NCBI GenBank assembly: GCA_024278955.1
Contig: JAJRSE010000051.1
Coordinates: 124,001 to 188,000 of the forward strand
Direction: 5' to 3'
DNA length: 64,000 nt
Origin: Planctomycetota bacterium
Lineage (GTDB): Bacteria; Planctomycetota; Planctomycetia; Pirellulales; Lacipirellulaceae
How positions within the stretch are numbered: position 1 is the stretch's first letter; every line of letters starts with the position of its first letter. Position numbers and translations under genes: made by a program. Under the pieces are notes generated by a model. That model ran no database searches, was not told where the DNA came from, and saw nothing but the letters and a program-made list of their open reading frames with translations. This document shows, piece by piece, positions 8,402 to 18,266 of this stretch.

Positions 8402-8866
8402 GTGTTTATGCAAAAGAAACGGCTGCCTAGAACTCTGTTGTTGCTGGCGGTGATGGTCGGTTGCGGTGGCCGTTATGACGCGTCCGTGACGGGTATCGTT
8501 ACGCTCGATAATGAAATCGTGCCTGCGGGGGCGATCTCATTCATTCCAGTGGAAAAAGGCCCTCCTGCTTACGCGCGAACCGATGAGTCCGGTGGGTACG
8601 AGGTATTCACCGGCAATGAAGCAGGCCTGAAGCCTGGACAGTACGGCGTGACGATAGTGGCTCGGCATCCGCCTAAAGAGAATCGCTCGGGGTTAGGTGG
8701 TCCGCCACCGCCCGGCGAGCGAATTACTCCGCGGTGGTACGGGTCAAGCAGATTGTCGCCATTAATTTACACGGTAGAGTCTGGCAGCAACGAAATCAAT
8801 TTAGAATTAACCTCCGAGCCACCGCCCGGATGGAGCCCTCCCAAAAAGAATCGGCGGAGAAGATAG
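8402..8866 (+). CDS. Small carboxypeptidase-regulatory-like lipoprotein
   Basis: A ~155-residue protein with a lipoprotein signal (RTLLLLAVMVGCGG, acylated Cys in VGC) and one beta-sandwich unit of the carboxypeptidase-regulatory-like type: SVTGIVTLDNEIVPAGAISFIP, then ARTDESGGYEVF and LKPGQYGVTI. The C-terminus is proline-rich and basic (PPKKNRRRR). This family very often follows DUF1559 genes in planctomycetes, as here (42 bases after). GTG 8402 is chosen because GGAAGGG at 8389-8395 is 6 bases before it; ATG 8408 is the alternative, and ATG 8387 lies on the ribosome site itself. Function unknown; probably a structural envelope lipoprotein. Confidence 0.8.
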   Translation: MFMQKKRLPRTLLLLAVMVGCGGRYDASVTGIVTLDNEIVPAGAISFIPVEKGPPAYARTDESGGYEVFTGNEAGLKPGQYGVTIVARHPPKENRSGLGGPPPPGERITPRWYGSSRLSPLIYTVESGSNEINLELTSEPPPGWSPPKKNRRRR

Positions 8867-8912
8867 AACCGTGTAGAGACCCTTGTTTTGCACCCCGAGT
8901 TACGAATCCAAC

Positions 8913-11900
8913 ATGCTTTTTTATCTCCTAACTTCAAATCGACATCGCTTAAGCACTGGGCAAGTGCGGTCGCTGTACTTGCCGCAGGTGTTTTTGTGGG
9001 CTTTGATTGTCCTTGCACCCGTCACTTCGGCTTATGCCCAGGACGTTTCAGCTCCCGCAATTTTGCAAATTTTTGAAGCCAAGTGGCAAACGATTGAGGA
9101 CCGACAGGTCGATCTTTTTTACTCCGGCTACGGCGCCATGTGGCTGCCGCCGCCTTCGAGGGCTGACTCGGGTGGATTTTCTGTTGGCTACGATGCCTTC
9201 GATCGATTTGACTTGGGGACGCCTAGCAATCAGACCTTGTACGGTACCGAAGAGGGTCTCAAGGCCTTGACCTCGATTGCCCGTCAGGCTGGCGTAAGTG
9301 TCTACACCGATTTCATTCCTAATCACAATGGTTTTGGCAATTCGCTTGATCCCACGTTCGTAGCCCTAGGTGGGTACCCGGGGTTTGCTCTCACACTTCC
9401 TGGCGACGCATTTGGCGACTTCCGCGACCCGAATATCGATTTCAACAGCGACCCCTTTAACGGGCGGATATCGGGGTTAGTGGATATTGCCCATGAGAAA
9501 AACAATCAGTTCATTCGCCAGCCGGTTGATTTTGTGAATCCCAATAACATCCCGGCGGGCTCGGTATACAACATTCCCGATCCAAACAACGCAAGGTTTT
9601 ATCCTGACCAGGGATGGAACGACCTCATTCTGAACGATCCTGAATTGGGCGTAACGGTCGCTCGAAGTCGCTTCAACCCGGCCAATCCGATGGGCGGCGA
9701 TGCGGTCCTCGAAAACGCAGTCGACTTGATAAAACGTAATGCCCAGTGGATGGTGCAAGTCATCGGCGTCGATGGTTTTAGGATTGACGCGGCAAAGCAT
9801 TTTTCTGAAGGCGTACTCGACCAACTCGATCAAGCTGTGTTCCGAGCCAACCCTCGCCTGCAACTCGATGGCTCGATTAAGCCCGTCTATTCGTTTTCCG
9901 AAGTTTTCGATGGCGACGCAGGCACTTTGCAGGGATATATCCGCCGAGACTTACCCAATTCGCAGGCCATTAGCCCGGCGAATACCACGGTAGGCGGCAA
10001 CCGCGACGCGCTCGATTTCCCGCTGTTTTTTGCAATGCGTGACAACCTCACCGGCACAACGGCCAATAACAATTGGCATGCCGTTCGTAATGCAAGCCAA
10101 GACCTGCAAGACGATGGCCTGCGTAACGGAAGCCAAGGCGTCTCGTTTGTGCAGAACCATGATGATATTCCGGGCGGCACGCCATTCTTAGAAAATGTTG
10201 CTTATGCTTACACGCTGATGCGTCCGGGCGAAGCGGTCGTGTATCTCAACGCCAAGGAGTTTGGCGAAGGTCGCCCATTTCCCGAGGATGGCAAGGTCGA
10301 TGCACTGGGCGGGTTCTATGGCGATACGATCAGCAAGTTGGTGAGCATTCGCAACGCATACGGGCGAGGCAATTTCAATGAGCGATGGGTCGACGACGCC
10401 TTTAACCCCAATGGTTTTTCTAACATTTACGTTTACGAACGATCGAATTCGGCGGTTGTTGGACTCAGCAGTCGCACCGATTCGGTGGTCGAGACGCGTA
10501 GCGGCGTGCAGACCGATTTTTCGCCAGGTGCGATCCTGGTGGAGCTGACCGGCAATGCCGCTGATCCGGCCGTCGATCCTGGCGGTGTGATCCCCGAGAC
10601 GGTTAAGGTCAACGCATCGGGGCAAATCGATATCAGCATCCCCGCGAACGGCGTACACGGTCGCGGCTATGTCATCTACGGCTTGGCAACGCCCCAAGGT
10701 TCACTTTCGCTGACCAATGTCACTTCAACTCTTGCCGGCGCCGTGCCCTCGGCCGCCAATAATGGAACGGCGCGATTGGGCGGCATTGACGTAATCACAG
10801 CGGACTCGTTCGAGGTGCAACTATCGACAACGCCTGTTAGCCTGATCGACCCCGAGACACAACTCCCGGTACGTGATTTCAATGCTGACGGCGATACGGC
10901 TTTGCTCAAGATCAACGGGGGCTTAGACCTCAACAGCGTTGCAGGTTTCGATAATCCTACCCCAGGAAGTGTCGCTTACGGGTTTGAAGATTTCACCGAC
11001 ACGCGGGTACCTGGCTATATCTGGAGTGGCGGCGCTAATGTTGGCACTGGTTCTGGGACTTACGCACAAACAATCGACACCACTCAACTCAAGGAGGGGA
11101 GGAATTTTATTACCGTACGTTCCTTCCGCCAGCGTGGCGCAGCCACTGGAGGCGATGGCGGGCCTGCCGTTTTCACCGATTTCAAGCGTGTGGTTTATAT
11201 CGATCGGGTGGACCCGGAATCGGAGATCGTCAGCTTTGACCCCTACGGTTCTGCTCCGGAAGATTTGGATCTGGTCGTTGGCAGCATCGACAACACGGCC
11301 AGCGAAGTGCATGTGTTGATGAACGTCGGGGCGGCAATCGGGGAATCGCAGATTCTTACGATGGTTAATTCGGGGAATGAAGCGTCGGCAACAGGTGGAG
11401 GGCAGTTCAAGTTTGGTGTGAACAATGTCGTCGAGGGAAATTATGTTGCCACGATCGTAATGATCGAGCCGACGGGGAGCTTTACCGTGCGACGTTTTGT
11501 AGGGCTCTCACCAAATACGGGATTCGGCGGCGGGTTTGGCGACACGGATCGGAATGGTTTCGTTGGCCCGTCGGACCTGCTGGGGTTCGAGGCGGTACTC
11601 AACAGCCAAAACAACACTTTCGAGCCCACGGCCGATACGAATGCCGATGGGCTTGTGGATAATCGCGATTTGTTTCAATTGGACGCCGAGCTGTTGGCCA
11701 ATGGTGCCAGCCAATTTGCTTTGGATGCGTATCTTGGTGTGCTCGCCCGACGTGGCGATCTTAACTCCGACAGCTTAACGAACAGCTCGGATGTGGTTGA
11801 GCTTTACAACGGCTTTGGCTTGCCAGAGACCGACCCTGACTTTTGGACACTTGATCTGAATGTTGATGGGGTGATTGATATCAACGACGTCTCGACGATG

Positions 11901-12224
11901 ATCACCGAGATAGCTCGCTCGGTGCCAGGCGATTTCGATCTTGATGGCGATGTTGATGGCTCAGATTTTCTCACCTTGCAACGCAACTTAGGCACCCTCA
12001 ATGGTGCTTTGTATACCGACGGCGATGCCAGCTTGGATGGCGTGGTCGATCAAGTAGACATTCAGATTTGGCGAAACAACTTTGGTTTCATTGCCAGCCC
12101 TCTCGTCGCAGCCCCCTTGGCAGCTGCGGGAGCAGTTCCTGAACCCACTTCTGGAGCTTTTGCAATGATTGCCCTTCTAGCTTTGACCGCAGGAAGAAAG
12201 TTCCGAGGAGACAGGACGACATGA
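8913..12224 (+). CDS. Extracellular GH13 alpha-amylase with dockerin-like repeats and PEP-CTERM tail
   Basis: About 1103 residues. Order: signal peptide ending TSAYAQ, a GH13 (beta/alpha)8 catalytic domain (to ~residue 500), beta-sandwich domains (~510-880), dockerin-like Ca-binding repeats (GDTDRNGFVGPSDL, DTNADGLVDNRDL, DFDLDGDVDGSDFL) and a PEP-CTERM tail (VPEPTSGAFAMIALLAL). The catalytic triad is complete: Asp292 in GFRIDAAKH, Glu330 in SFSEVFDG and Asp417 in VQNHDD. It should cleave alpha-1,4-glucan on the cell surface. The start is uncertain: ATG 8913 and GTG 8964 are both in frame and neither has a good ribosome site; GTG 8964 would give a tidier signal peptide. It ends in an ATGA-type overlap with the frame of the following gene. 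Confidence 0.9.
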   Translation: MLFYLLTSNRHRLSTGQVRSLYLPQVFLWALIVLAPVTSAYAQDVSAPAILQIFEAKWQTIEDRQVDLFYSGYGAMWLPPPSRADSGGFSVGYDAFDRFDLGTPSNQTLYGTEEGLKALTSIARQAGVSVYTDFIPNHNGFGNSLDPTFVALGGYPGFALTLPGDAFGDFRDPNIDFNSDPFNGRISGLVDIAHEKNNQFIRQPVDFVNPNNIPAGSVYNIPDPNNARFYPDQGWNDLILNDPELGVTVARSRFNPANPMGGDAVLENAVDLIKRNAQWMVQVIGVDGFRIDAAKHFSEGVLDQLDQAVFRANPRLQLDGSIKPVYSFSEVFDGDAGTLQGYIRRDLPNSQAISPANTTVGGNRDALDFPLFFAMRDNLTGTTANNNWHAVRNASQDLQDDGLRNGSQGVSFVQNHDDIPGGTPFLENVAYAYTLMRPGEAVVYLNAKEFGEGRPFPEDGKVDALGGFYGDTISKLVSIRNAYGRGNFNERWVDDAFNPNGFSNIYVYERSNSAVVGLSSRTDSVVETRSGVQTDFSPGAILVELTGNAADPAVDPGGVIPETVKVNASGQIDISIPANGVHGRGYVIYGLATPQGSLSLTNVTSTLAGAVPSAANNGTARLGGIDVITADSFEVQLSTTPVSLIDPETQLPVRDFNADGDTALLKINGGLDLNSVAGFDNPTPGSVAYGFEDFTDTRVPGYIWSGGANVGTGSGTYAQTIDTTQLKEGRNFITVRSFRQRGAATGGDGGPAVFTDFKRVVYIDRVDPESEIVSFDPYGSAPEDLDLVVGSIDNTASEVHVLMNVGAAIGESQILTMVNSGNEASATGGGQFKFGVNNVVEGNYVATIVMIEPTGSFTVRRFVGLSPNTGFGGGFGDTDRNGFVGPSDLLGFEAVLNSQNNTFEPTADTNADGLVDNRDLFQLDAELLANGASQFALDAYLGVLARRGDLNSDSLTNSSDVVELYNGFGLPETDPDFWTLDLNVDGVIDINDVSTMITEIARSVPGDFDLDGDVDGSDFLTLQRNLGTLNGALYTDGDASLDGVVDQVDIQIWRNNFGFIASPLVAAPLAAAGAVPEPTSGAFAMIALLALTAGRKFRGDRTT

Positions 12225-12307
12225 CACGTACTTTTCTTAATTCCAAGGGTTTCCGAGATGTTCCGAACCAAACAAGCATCTCACAACGTAGCGAGGGAGA
12301 AATGAAA

Positions 12308-13816
12308 ATGAATTCCATGAAATGGTATGTGGCCTCTGTAGTCGCGATTATGTCTGTGGCGACATGTAACTTTGCGCTGGCTGTCCCAACGATCGACGGT
12401 AATGCGAGCGTAGCTGACGGCTATGCCTCACTTTCTGTTCAGACCACGAATACGCAGTTTGGAGATGCAGATACGGGTGACGCAATCAACGGCGGCGGCG
12501 GCTCGGAAATCAACCAGGTATTTGGAAAAATCGAGGGGGGCCGGCTTTACATTGTTGTGGCAGGCAACCTGGAGACGAATTTCAATAAGTTAGAGGTATT
12601 CATCGATTCTGAGACGGGCGGCCAAAACACCCTTGATGGTTCGACTTTGCCAGCGGGCGTCGATGGGTTCTGCTGTGGTGGCGCTCCCGATGGTGCCTTG
12701 CAAAGGATGGGCGGAGGAGCAGATGGCCTCGGTCTTGAAAAAATCACCTTCGACTCGGGATTTGATGCCGACTACTATCTCACGTTTACCAACGGATTTG
12801 AAACACTGCGTCCTGGCCTGCCGAGCGAGCTTCAGTTTTATGCGGCAAGTGCTGCGTTCGCAGAACTTAACAACGGCCCTACAGGGGCAAGCGGTACCCT
12901 GGGCATGCAGCTTGCACAGCGAGGCTTGCCTAACGTATTACGCGGCACGACAGCTGACTTCGATACCGATGGCAATGTCGACGGAAGCGAGTTTCTTACT
13001 TGGCAGCGTAACTCCGGTGCTCTTGGTGGAGCCTCGAGAGCCAATGGCGACGCTTCAGGCGACGGCAACGTAGACGGAGCCGATCTAGGCATCTGGGGAT
13101 CGAACTTTGGCTTCAATGTGGCCAACTCTTCGCTGGCTGATTTTCCGTTCGCTCCTCAGTCGGCTGGAATTGACAACTCGGAGGCCCTGATCGGACCTGC
13201 TCTTCCTGGTCTAAGCCAGGGCAATTTGCTCGACCGAACTTACGCCCTCGGAGCTGGTGGCTGCAATGCTGACAACTCCGGTGCCGACTGTGTGGCCGCG
13301 GAACTCGAATTTGTTCTTCCCATCGATGTGGCGAACGACCCGATGAATGCTTTTAGCCATCGCGACATGAACAATTTCGTTGATTTGCAGATGGCTTTTG
13401 ATAACAGCAATACGGCGGGTGTTACTGGAGACTCTGGCTTAGCAGGTAACTACAGTGACCCGACGCTCGAAGATCCTAGCTTGGTTACTACCGGCATTGA
13501 GTTCTCGATTCCGCTCTCGGCGATCGGCAACCCCTCGGGGACTAACATCCGGATCACTGCCTTCGTCAATGGCGCAGGTCACGACTACCTCTCGAACCAA
13601 GTCTCAGGCGCGGGTACACTTCAGGAAAACATCGGCCCTCCGGGGTTTGCTGACTTCTCGGATAACGCGTTTTTCCCTGGCGACCAGTTCGTAACGCTTG
13701 CCGCTCCTCTTTCAGCCCTGGGTACCGGATCGGTTCCTGAGCCTTCGTCGTTGGCATTGATTTGCTTGGGAGCCCTTGCATGTGGTCTCACCAATCGTCA
13801 AAGAGCGAATCGCTAA
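12308..13816 (+). CDS. PEP-CTERM protein with dockerin-like insert, amylase partner of unknown fold
   Basis: About 502 residues. It has a signal peptide (MKWYVASVVAIMSVATC, cleavage near ALA), a beta-rich domain starting VPTIDGNASVADGYA that continues through LYIVVAGNLETNFNKLEVFID, a two-repeat dockerin-like insert in the middle (DFDTDGNVDGSEFLTWQRN and DASGDGNVDGADLGIW), a second beta half and a PEP-CTERM tail (VPEPSSLALICLGALACGL, ending RQRANR). ATG 12308 is preferred because GAGGGAG at 12293-12299 lies 8 bases before it; ATG 12302 is too close. The first domain recalls carbohydrate-binding modules that use an IDGxxxxxY opening, but I cannot name it. Position between two amylases implies glucan binding at the surface. 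Confidence 0.75.
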   Translation: MNSMKWYVASVVAIMSVATCNFALAVPTIDGNASVADGYASLSVQTTNTQFGDADTGDAINGGGGSEINQVFGKIEGGRLYIVVAGNLETNFNKLEVFIDSETGGQNTLDGSTLPAGVDGFCCGGAPDGALQRMGGGADGLGLEKITFDSGFDADYYLTFTNGFETLRPGLPSELQFYAASAAFAELNNGPTGASGTLGMQLAQRGLPNVLRGTTADFDTDGNVDGSEFLTWQRNSGALGGASRANGDASGDGNVDGADLGIWGSNFGFNVANSSLADFPFAPQSAGIDNSEALIGPALPGLSQGNLLDRTYALGAGGCNADNSGADCVAAELEFVLPIDVANDPMNAFSHRDMNNFVDLQMAFDNSNTAGVTGDSGLAGNYSDPTLEDPSLVTTGIEFSIPLSAIGNPSGTNIRITAFVNGAGHDYLSNQVSGAGTLQENIGPPGFADFSDNAFFPGDQFVTLAAPLSALGTGSVPEPSSLALICLGALACGLTNRQRANR

Positions 13817-13854
13817 GCAGCCTTCTCCCGTCGACTTCTACGGGCCGTGATAAA

Positions 13855-13897
13855 GACTGGCCGCAACTGAGAGCAGCTGCGGCCAGTCCTTTTTTCT
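13855..13897 (+). terminator. Rho-independent terminator after the PEP-CTERM gene
   Basis: Arms GACTGGCCGCA (13855-13865) and TGCGGCCAGTC (13878-13888) are exact reverse complements; the top extends by CTG/CAG over an AGAG loop, and CCTTTTTTC follows. It separates the surface-protein part of the glucan locus from the amylase-transporter part. Confidence 0.88.
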
Positions 13898-13937
13898 CTT
13901 GCGAGTGTCTTGTGTGTCAAAATTTCCGAGGTGTTTT

Positions 13938-15983
13938 ATGAGCAAGCCATTCAACCTGACCAGCAGGCTGGCCGGCTCGACCTATGGCAAGCTCTTAAAA
14001 GACGCCGCTGTTGCCATAACTTGGGTCGCCTTGCCGCTGGTGGTCATGAGTGGCTGTCAATTTGAAGAGGTCTCTCCCACCCCAGTAACCGCAGTAGAAA
14101 TGCAGGCGAGCCCTGACACACTCGATCCTGTGTTAACCACGGCAGCCTTACCTGCCTCGCCGATCCGAGTGTTCGACGAAGCAGCCGTTGATAAGACCAT
14201 TCCCGACTGGGTTGCAGAGGCGGTTTTCTATCAGATTTTTCCCGAGCGGTTCAGAAATGGCGACCCGAGCAACGACCCGACTCATGCCTCGTTAGAAGAC
14301 CCTGACTCAACGCCCACGAGCTGGAAAATTTCTCCTTGGACCGGCGATTGGTACGCTCGTGCAGAATGGGAGCAGCAAGCAGGCGCCAACTTCTATGACC
14401 ACGGCGTTTTTAACCGCCGCTATGGAGGCGACCTCCAAGGGATACTCGACAAACTTGACTACCTACATGACTTAGGCATCAACACGATCTATCTGAATCC
14501 TGTCTTCTACGGAAAATCGCTGCATAAATACGATGCCGCTTCGATGCACCACATCGACCCCTACTTTGGCCCCGATCCGGCTGGGGACCTTGAGCTCATG
14601 CGTGATGAGTCGGGCGATCCCGCGACTTGGCACTGGACAACAGCCGACAAGCTTTTTCTAGAACTCATCGAAGCGGCTCACAAGCGAAATATCCGGTTAA
14701 TCATCGATGGGGTATTTAATCACACTGGCCGAGCATTCTTCGCGTTTGCCGATATCCTTGAGAATCAAGGCGAGTCGCAGTACCAAGATTGGTACCTCGT
14801 ACAATCGTTCGACGACCCAACCACCAAGCAGAACGAGTTGAAGTATAAAAGTTGGTGGGGCTACGAATCGCTGCCTGAGTTTGCGGACTCTCCCTCGGGA
14901 GACAATCTCCACCGTGGGCCGAAGCAGTATGTTTTCGATATCACTCGCCGCTGGATGGATCCCAACCACGATGGCGACCCGTCCGACGGTGTCGATGGCT
15001 GGCGACTTGATGTTGCTAACGAAGTGCCCATTGATTTTTGGCGTGACTGGAACACGCTTGTTCGCGAATTGAACCCCGAGGCTTACACCGTCGGAGAATT
15101 TTGGAACGAAGCATTGGACCACTTACTCAAGGGACGGTTCTCGGCAACGATGAACTACCACGGCTTTGCCTACCTGGTAAAGGGTTTTCTGATTGATGGG
15201 ACCCTGGCGCCAGGCCGCTTTGGACAAGAGTTGCAATCGCGCCGCCAAAGTTTTCCCTTGGCTATGCAATACGCACTCCAAAATCTGATCGATTCGCACG
15301 ACACCGACCGAATGGCCTCGATGATTGTCAACGCAGGAAACAATCGCTACCACCAGCCCGACCGCTTTGACTACGACGTTTCCGAAAAATCGGGGGCTCG
15401 CAACAACAAAGACTACGAGGTGAGACGCCCGAATGCTCGCGAAAGAAAAATCCAGCGTCTCGTAGCACTCATGCAAATGACTTACGTCGGAGCGCCGATG
15501 GTTTACTACGGCACCGAAGCCGGCATGTGGGGCGGCGACGATCCTTGCGACCGAATGCCAATGGTTTGGTCTGATCTTACTTATCAAGACCAAGCAGAAG
15601 ATCCCTTAGGGCGACCTCGCGAGGCAGATTCCGTTGGCTTTGACCCAACTTTGTTCGACTACTATCGCCGCGTGATACAGCTTCGCAAGGACAACTCGGC
15701 TTTGAGTCGTGGCAAGTTTGAACTGGTTGATCATGACGACGAGTCAAAGTTCATTTCCTTCCGTCGGCAACGAAATCGTGCTGCTGTACTCGTTGCCATC
15801 AATCGTGGTGAGCATGAATTCGAGTACACTCTTCCATTGGAGTCGAGCGAAGCCCCGCGACAGATCTTTTCAACGGAAGATGCCTCTACGACATTCGACA
15901 TTCGCAAAGAAAGCGAACGATGGGTCGTCACGATGCCTCCACTCAGTGCAGCCGTGTTTGATGAGCAGGCGTCTGGAAAGTAG
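13938..15983 (+). CDS. GH13 alpha-glucan hydrolase lipoprotein (neopullulanase/cyclomaltodextrinase-like)
   Basis: A 681-residue lipoprotein: hydrophobic signal TWVALPLVVMSGCQF with lipobox MSGC, then a GH13 domain starting DWVAEAVFYQIFPERFRNGDP, typical of neopullulanase and maltogenic amylase groups. The triad is intact: Asp358 in DGWRLDVANE, Glu387 in YTVGEFWNEA and Asp455 in DSHDTDR; the upstream substrate motif DGVFNHTG is also present. The C-terminal beta domain (from ~600) carries no sorting tail. ATG 13938 follows GAGG at 13928. It lies 9 bases before the transporter gene, so it likely trims oligosaccharides to malto-oligomers at the membrane where the ABC importer collects them. Exact preference (pullulan, cyclodextrin, maltodextrin) cannot be read from sequence. 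Confidence 0.9.
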   Translation: MSKPFNLTSRLAGSTYGKLLKDAAVAITWVALPLVVMSGCQFEEVSPTPVTAVEMQASPDTLDPVLTTAALPASPIRVFDEAAVDKTIPDWVAEAVFYQIFPERFRNGDPSNDPTHASLEDPDSTPTSWKISPWTGDWYARAEWEQQAGANFYDHGVFNRRYGGDLQGILDKLDYLHDLGINTIYLNPVFYGKSLHKYDAASMHHIDPYFGPDPAGDLELMRDESGDPATWHWTTADKLFLELIEAAHKRNIRLIIDGVFNHTGRAFFAFADILENQGESQYQDWYLVQSFDDPTTKQNELKYKSWWGYESLPEFADSPSGDNLHRGPKQYVFDITRRWMDPNHDGDPSDGVDGWRLDVANEVPIDFWRDWNTLVRELNPEAYTVGEFWNEALDHLLKGRFSATMNYHGFAYLVKGFLIDGTLAPGRFGQELQSRRQSFPLAMQYALQNLIDSHDTDRMASMIVNAGNNRYHQPDRFDYDVSEKSGARNNKDYEVRRPNARERKIQRLVALMQMTYVGAPMVYYGTEAGMWGGDDPCDRMPMVWSDLTYQDQAEDPLGRPREADSVGFDPTLFDYYRRVIQLRKDNSALSRGKFELVDHDDESKFISFRRQRNRAAVLVAINRGEHEFEYTLPLESSEAPRQIFSTEDASTTFDIRKESERWVVTMPPLSAAVFDEQASGK

Positions 15984-15992
15984 TACCGGCCC

Positions 15993-18266
15993 ATGGCAAC
16001 TCGACGGAAGAAAAACCGCCTAGCAGCAACCGCTTCGTCGATTCTCTTGTTTGGAATTCTTACAAGCCTTCTCGGTTGTGAGCAAACCGACAACCGGCAA
16101 GTCGTGACTCTCTGGCACCAAATGGTGCCACGAGAAAGAGTCGTATTAGACCGGCTGATAGCGAAGTTCGAGGCAACTCACCCTGACATCCGAATTCGAG
16201 CTCTCTACAAAGAGACCGAAGAACTTCGCAGCGGTTTTCAAGCGGCTGCCCTTGCGGGAATTGGTCCCGAGCTGGTTTACGGCCCGTCCGACGTGCTGGG
16301 CGCTTTCCATTCCATGCGAATAATTCAAGACATGAGTCCTTGGGTGCCCGAACAGTTTGAGGAAAATTTCCTCAAAGAGGCACTCACTTATCTGCCAGGG
16401 CCAACCGACTCGCAGCAGAGAGTTCTGGTACAAATTCCAGATCGATTCGGAAATCACTTAGCCTTGGTCTACAATCGAAACTTCATTGCCGTTCCTCCTA
16501 AGACGACAGACGACTTGATCCGCTTGGGTATCGCCAATACGATCGATGCCGATCATGATGGCCGCAACGAGCGATACGGCTTGGTTTGGAATTTTGCCGA
16601 ACCTTTTTTTATGATCCCGTTTCTCACCGGACACGGCGGCTGGGTGTTCGACGATTCGGGCAAACCGGTGCCTGCTCTTGACACTCCCGAGTGCGTCGCG
16701 GCACTACAGATGGTTGTTGCCCTGCGAGACAAGTATAAGATCGTTCCACGTAGTTGCGACTACGAGACAGCCGACTCGCTGTTCAAAAGTGGTAAAGCCG
16801 CAATGATCATCAACGGCGACTGGATCTGGACCGACTACCTAGAGACCCAAGGCATCGATGCCGTTGTTGCCCCGCTGCCTGTGGTAAGCTCGACCGGCAA
16901 ACCAATGGCTCCGATGGTATCTCCCAAAGGATACTCGCTCAACGCTTTCGCCAGCACAAAAGGAGCGTCCGCGGCGATGCAATTTGTGCTCATGATGACT
17001 AGCGAAAAGACACAGCGAGAATTCATGCAGGAAGTTCGCATCCTGCCCTCGCGAAAAGCTTTGCTCCAAGACCCGGCCCTTTCGGCAGATCCTACTTTGC
17101 TGGCATCTAAACAACAGCTGGGCAATGGCCGGATGATGCCCGTTGAGACCGAACTACGCGCTGTCTGGGACGCGATGCGCCCCCACTATCAATCGCTACT
17201 AGGCGGAAATCTTTCTGCCGAGCAGGCCGCCCAAGCGATGCAGAAGGACGCATTGCGCGGGATCGAACTCCTCAACCGCAAATCGACCGAAGCCCCAGCC
17301 GCTTGGGCGTGGCAGCTGACTGGCATTCTCCTAATCGCAAGCCTTGTCGTCTGGCAACGCCAGAGCATCGCTGATTTTTTCCCCGACATACGCCGTCAAC
17401 CATTCGCCTACCTGCTGATCGCGCCGGCATTGGCGACGATTTTTCTGACGGTCGTATTTCCCTTCGGCTACAACGTGGCGCTTTCGCTCTCTGACATGTC
17501 GCTCACAAATTTCCAGGACTGGAAAATTGTCGGTCTCCGCAATTACGTCGAGGTTCTCTCCGAAGCCAAGTTCTTCTTCATCCTTCTCAAGACGCTCGTC
17601 TGGACTCTCGTGAACGTCGCTTTCCATGTAGGCATTGGTGTCATGCTTGCGATTGCAATCAACGGCCCAATTCGCGGCAAAACAATCTACCGTATCCTGC
17701 TGATCATTCCTTGGGCAGTGCCCGCCTATATTACGGCCCTCACTTGGCGCAGCATGTTTCATTTCGACTATGGCGCTGTCAATCTCTTGGCAGGCAATCT
17801 GCTGGGAATCGATCCGATCAACTGGTGGAACGACCCTGGGCCAGCTTTCGCCGCATGTATCGTTGCCAATGTCTGGCTTGGCTATCCGTTTATGATGGTC
17901 ATCGCACTGGGAGGCCTCCAGGGGATTCCGGGAGAACTCTATGAAGCGGCAAAAATCGATGGCGCAACACGCTGGCAACAATTTCGCAACGTCACGCTAC
18001 CACTGCTCAAACCGGTGTTGGCTCCCGCAGTGACACTCGGGGCGATTTGGACCTTCAACAACCTGAATGTTATCTGGCTTGTTTCCAACGGCGGAGAGCC
18101 GGCAGACAAAACGCATATCCTGGTTTCTTACGTCTACAAGGCGGTATTCAATTTGTACCGCTATGGATACGGATCGGCCCTTTCGATGGTTATCTTTGCG
18201 ATTCTTCTCGTTGCAAGCCTCATCTCACTTCAACGAAGCAAAGCCACGGAGAATGTTTATGGATAA
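15993..18266 (+). CDS. MalE-MalF fusion: maltooligosaccharide-binding lipoprotein joined to ABC permease
   Basis: A 757-residue protein that combines two normally separate subunits. Residues 1-29 form a lipoprotein signal (LFGILTSLLGC, Cys29). Residues ~35-425 are a family-1 extracellular solute-binding domain (VVTLWHQMVPRERVVLDRL, DWIWTDYLETQG, SPKGYSLNAFAS), with a Ca-loop-like DADHDGRNE. A hydrophobic helix (~433-453, QLTGILLIASLVVW) leads into a MalF-type permease (~465-757) with the EAA loop EAAKIDGATRWQQF (~652-665), the contact site for the ATPase. The reading frame is uninterrupted. It overlaps malG by 8 bases and follows the GH13 lipoprotein by 9. A tethered binding domain would give high local concentration at the pore. 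No ATPase gene is present in the window. Confidence 0.88.
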   Translation: MATRRKKNRLAATASSILLFGILTSLLGCEQTDNRQVVTLWHQMVPRERVVLDRLIAKFEATHPDIRIRALYKETEELRSGFQAAALAGIGPELVYGPSDVLGAFHSMRIIQDMSPWVPEQFEENFLKEALTYLPGPTDSQQRVLVQIPDRFGNHLALVYNRNFIAVPPKTTDDLIRLGIANTIDADHDGRNERYGLVWNFAEPFFMIPFLTGHGGWVFDDSGKPVPALDTPECVAALQMVVALRDKYKIVPRSCDYETADSLFKSGKAAMIINGDWIWTDYLETQGIDAVVAPLPVVSSTGKPMAPMVSPKGYSLNAFASTKGASAAMQFVLMMTSEKTQREFMQEVRILPSRKALLQDPALSADPTLLASKQQLGNGRMMPVETELRAVWDAMRPHYQSLLGGNLSAEQAAQAMQKDALRGIELLNRKSTEAPAAWAWQLTGILLIASLVVWQRQSIADFFPDIRRQPFAYLLIAPALATIFLTVVFPFGYNVALSLSDMSLTNFQDWKIVGLRNYVEVLSEAKFFFILLKTLVWTLVNVAFHVGIGVMLAIAINGPIRGKTIYRILLIIPWAVPAYITALTWRSMFHFDYGAVNLLAGNLLGIDPINWWNDPGPAFAACIVANVWLGYPFMMVIALGGLQGIPGELYEAAKIDGATRWQQFRNVTLPLLKPVLAPAVTLGAIWTFNNLNVIWLVSNGGEPADKTHILVSYVYKAVFNLYRYGYGSALSMVIFAILLVASLISLQRSKATENVYG

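Noticed and set aside
17331-17981. 216-codon - strand frame opposite the MalF domain
   Set aside because: Antisense to conserved permease helices; composition (His/Asp/Arg rich) is typical of an antisense shadow.
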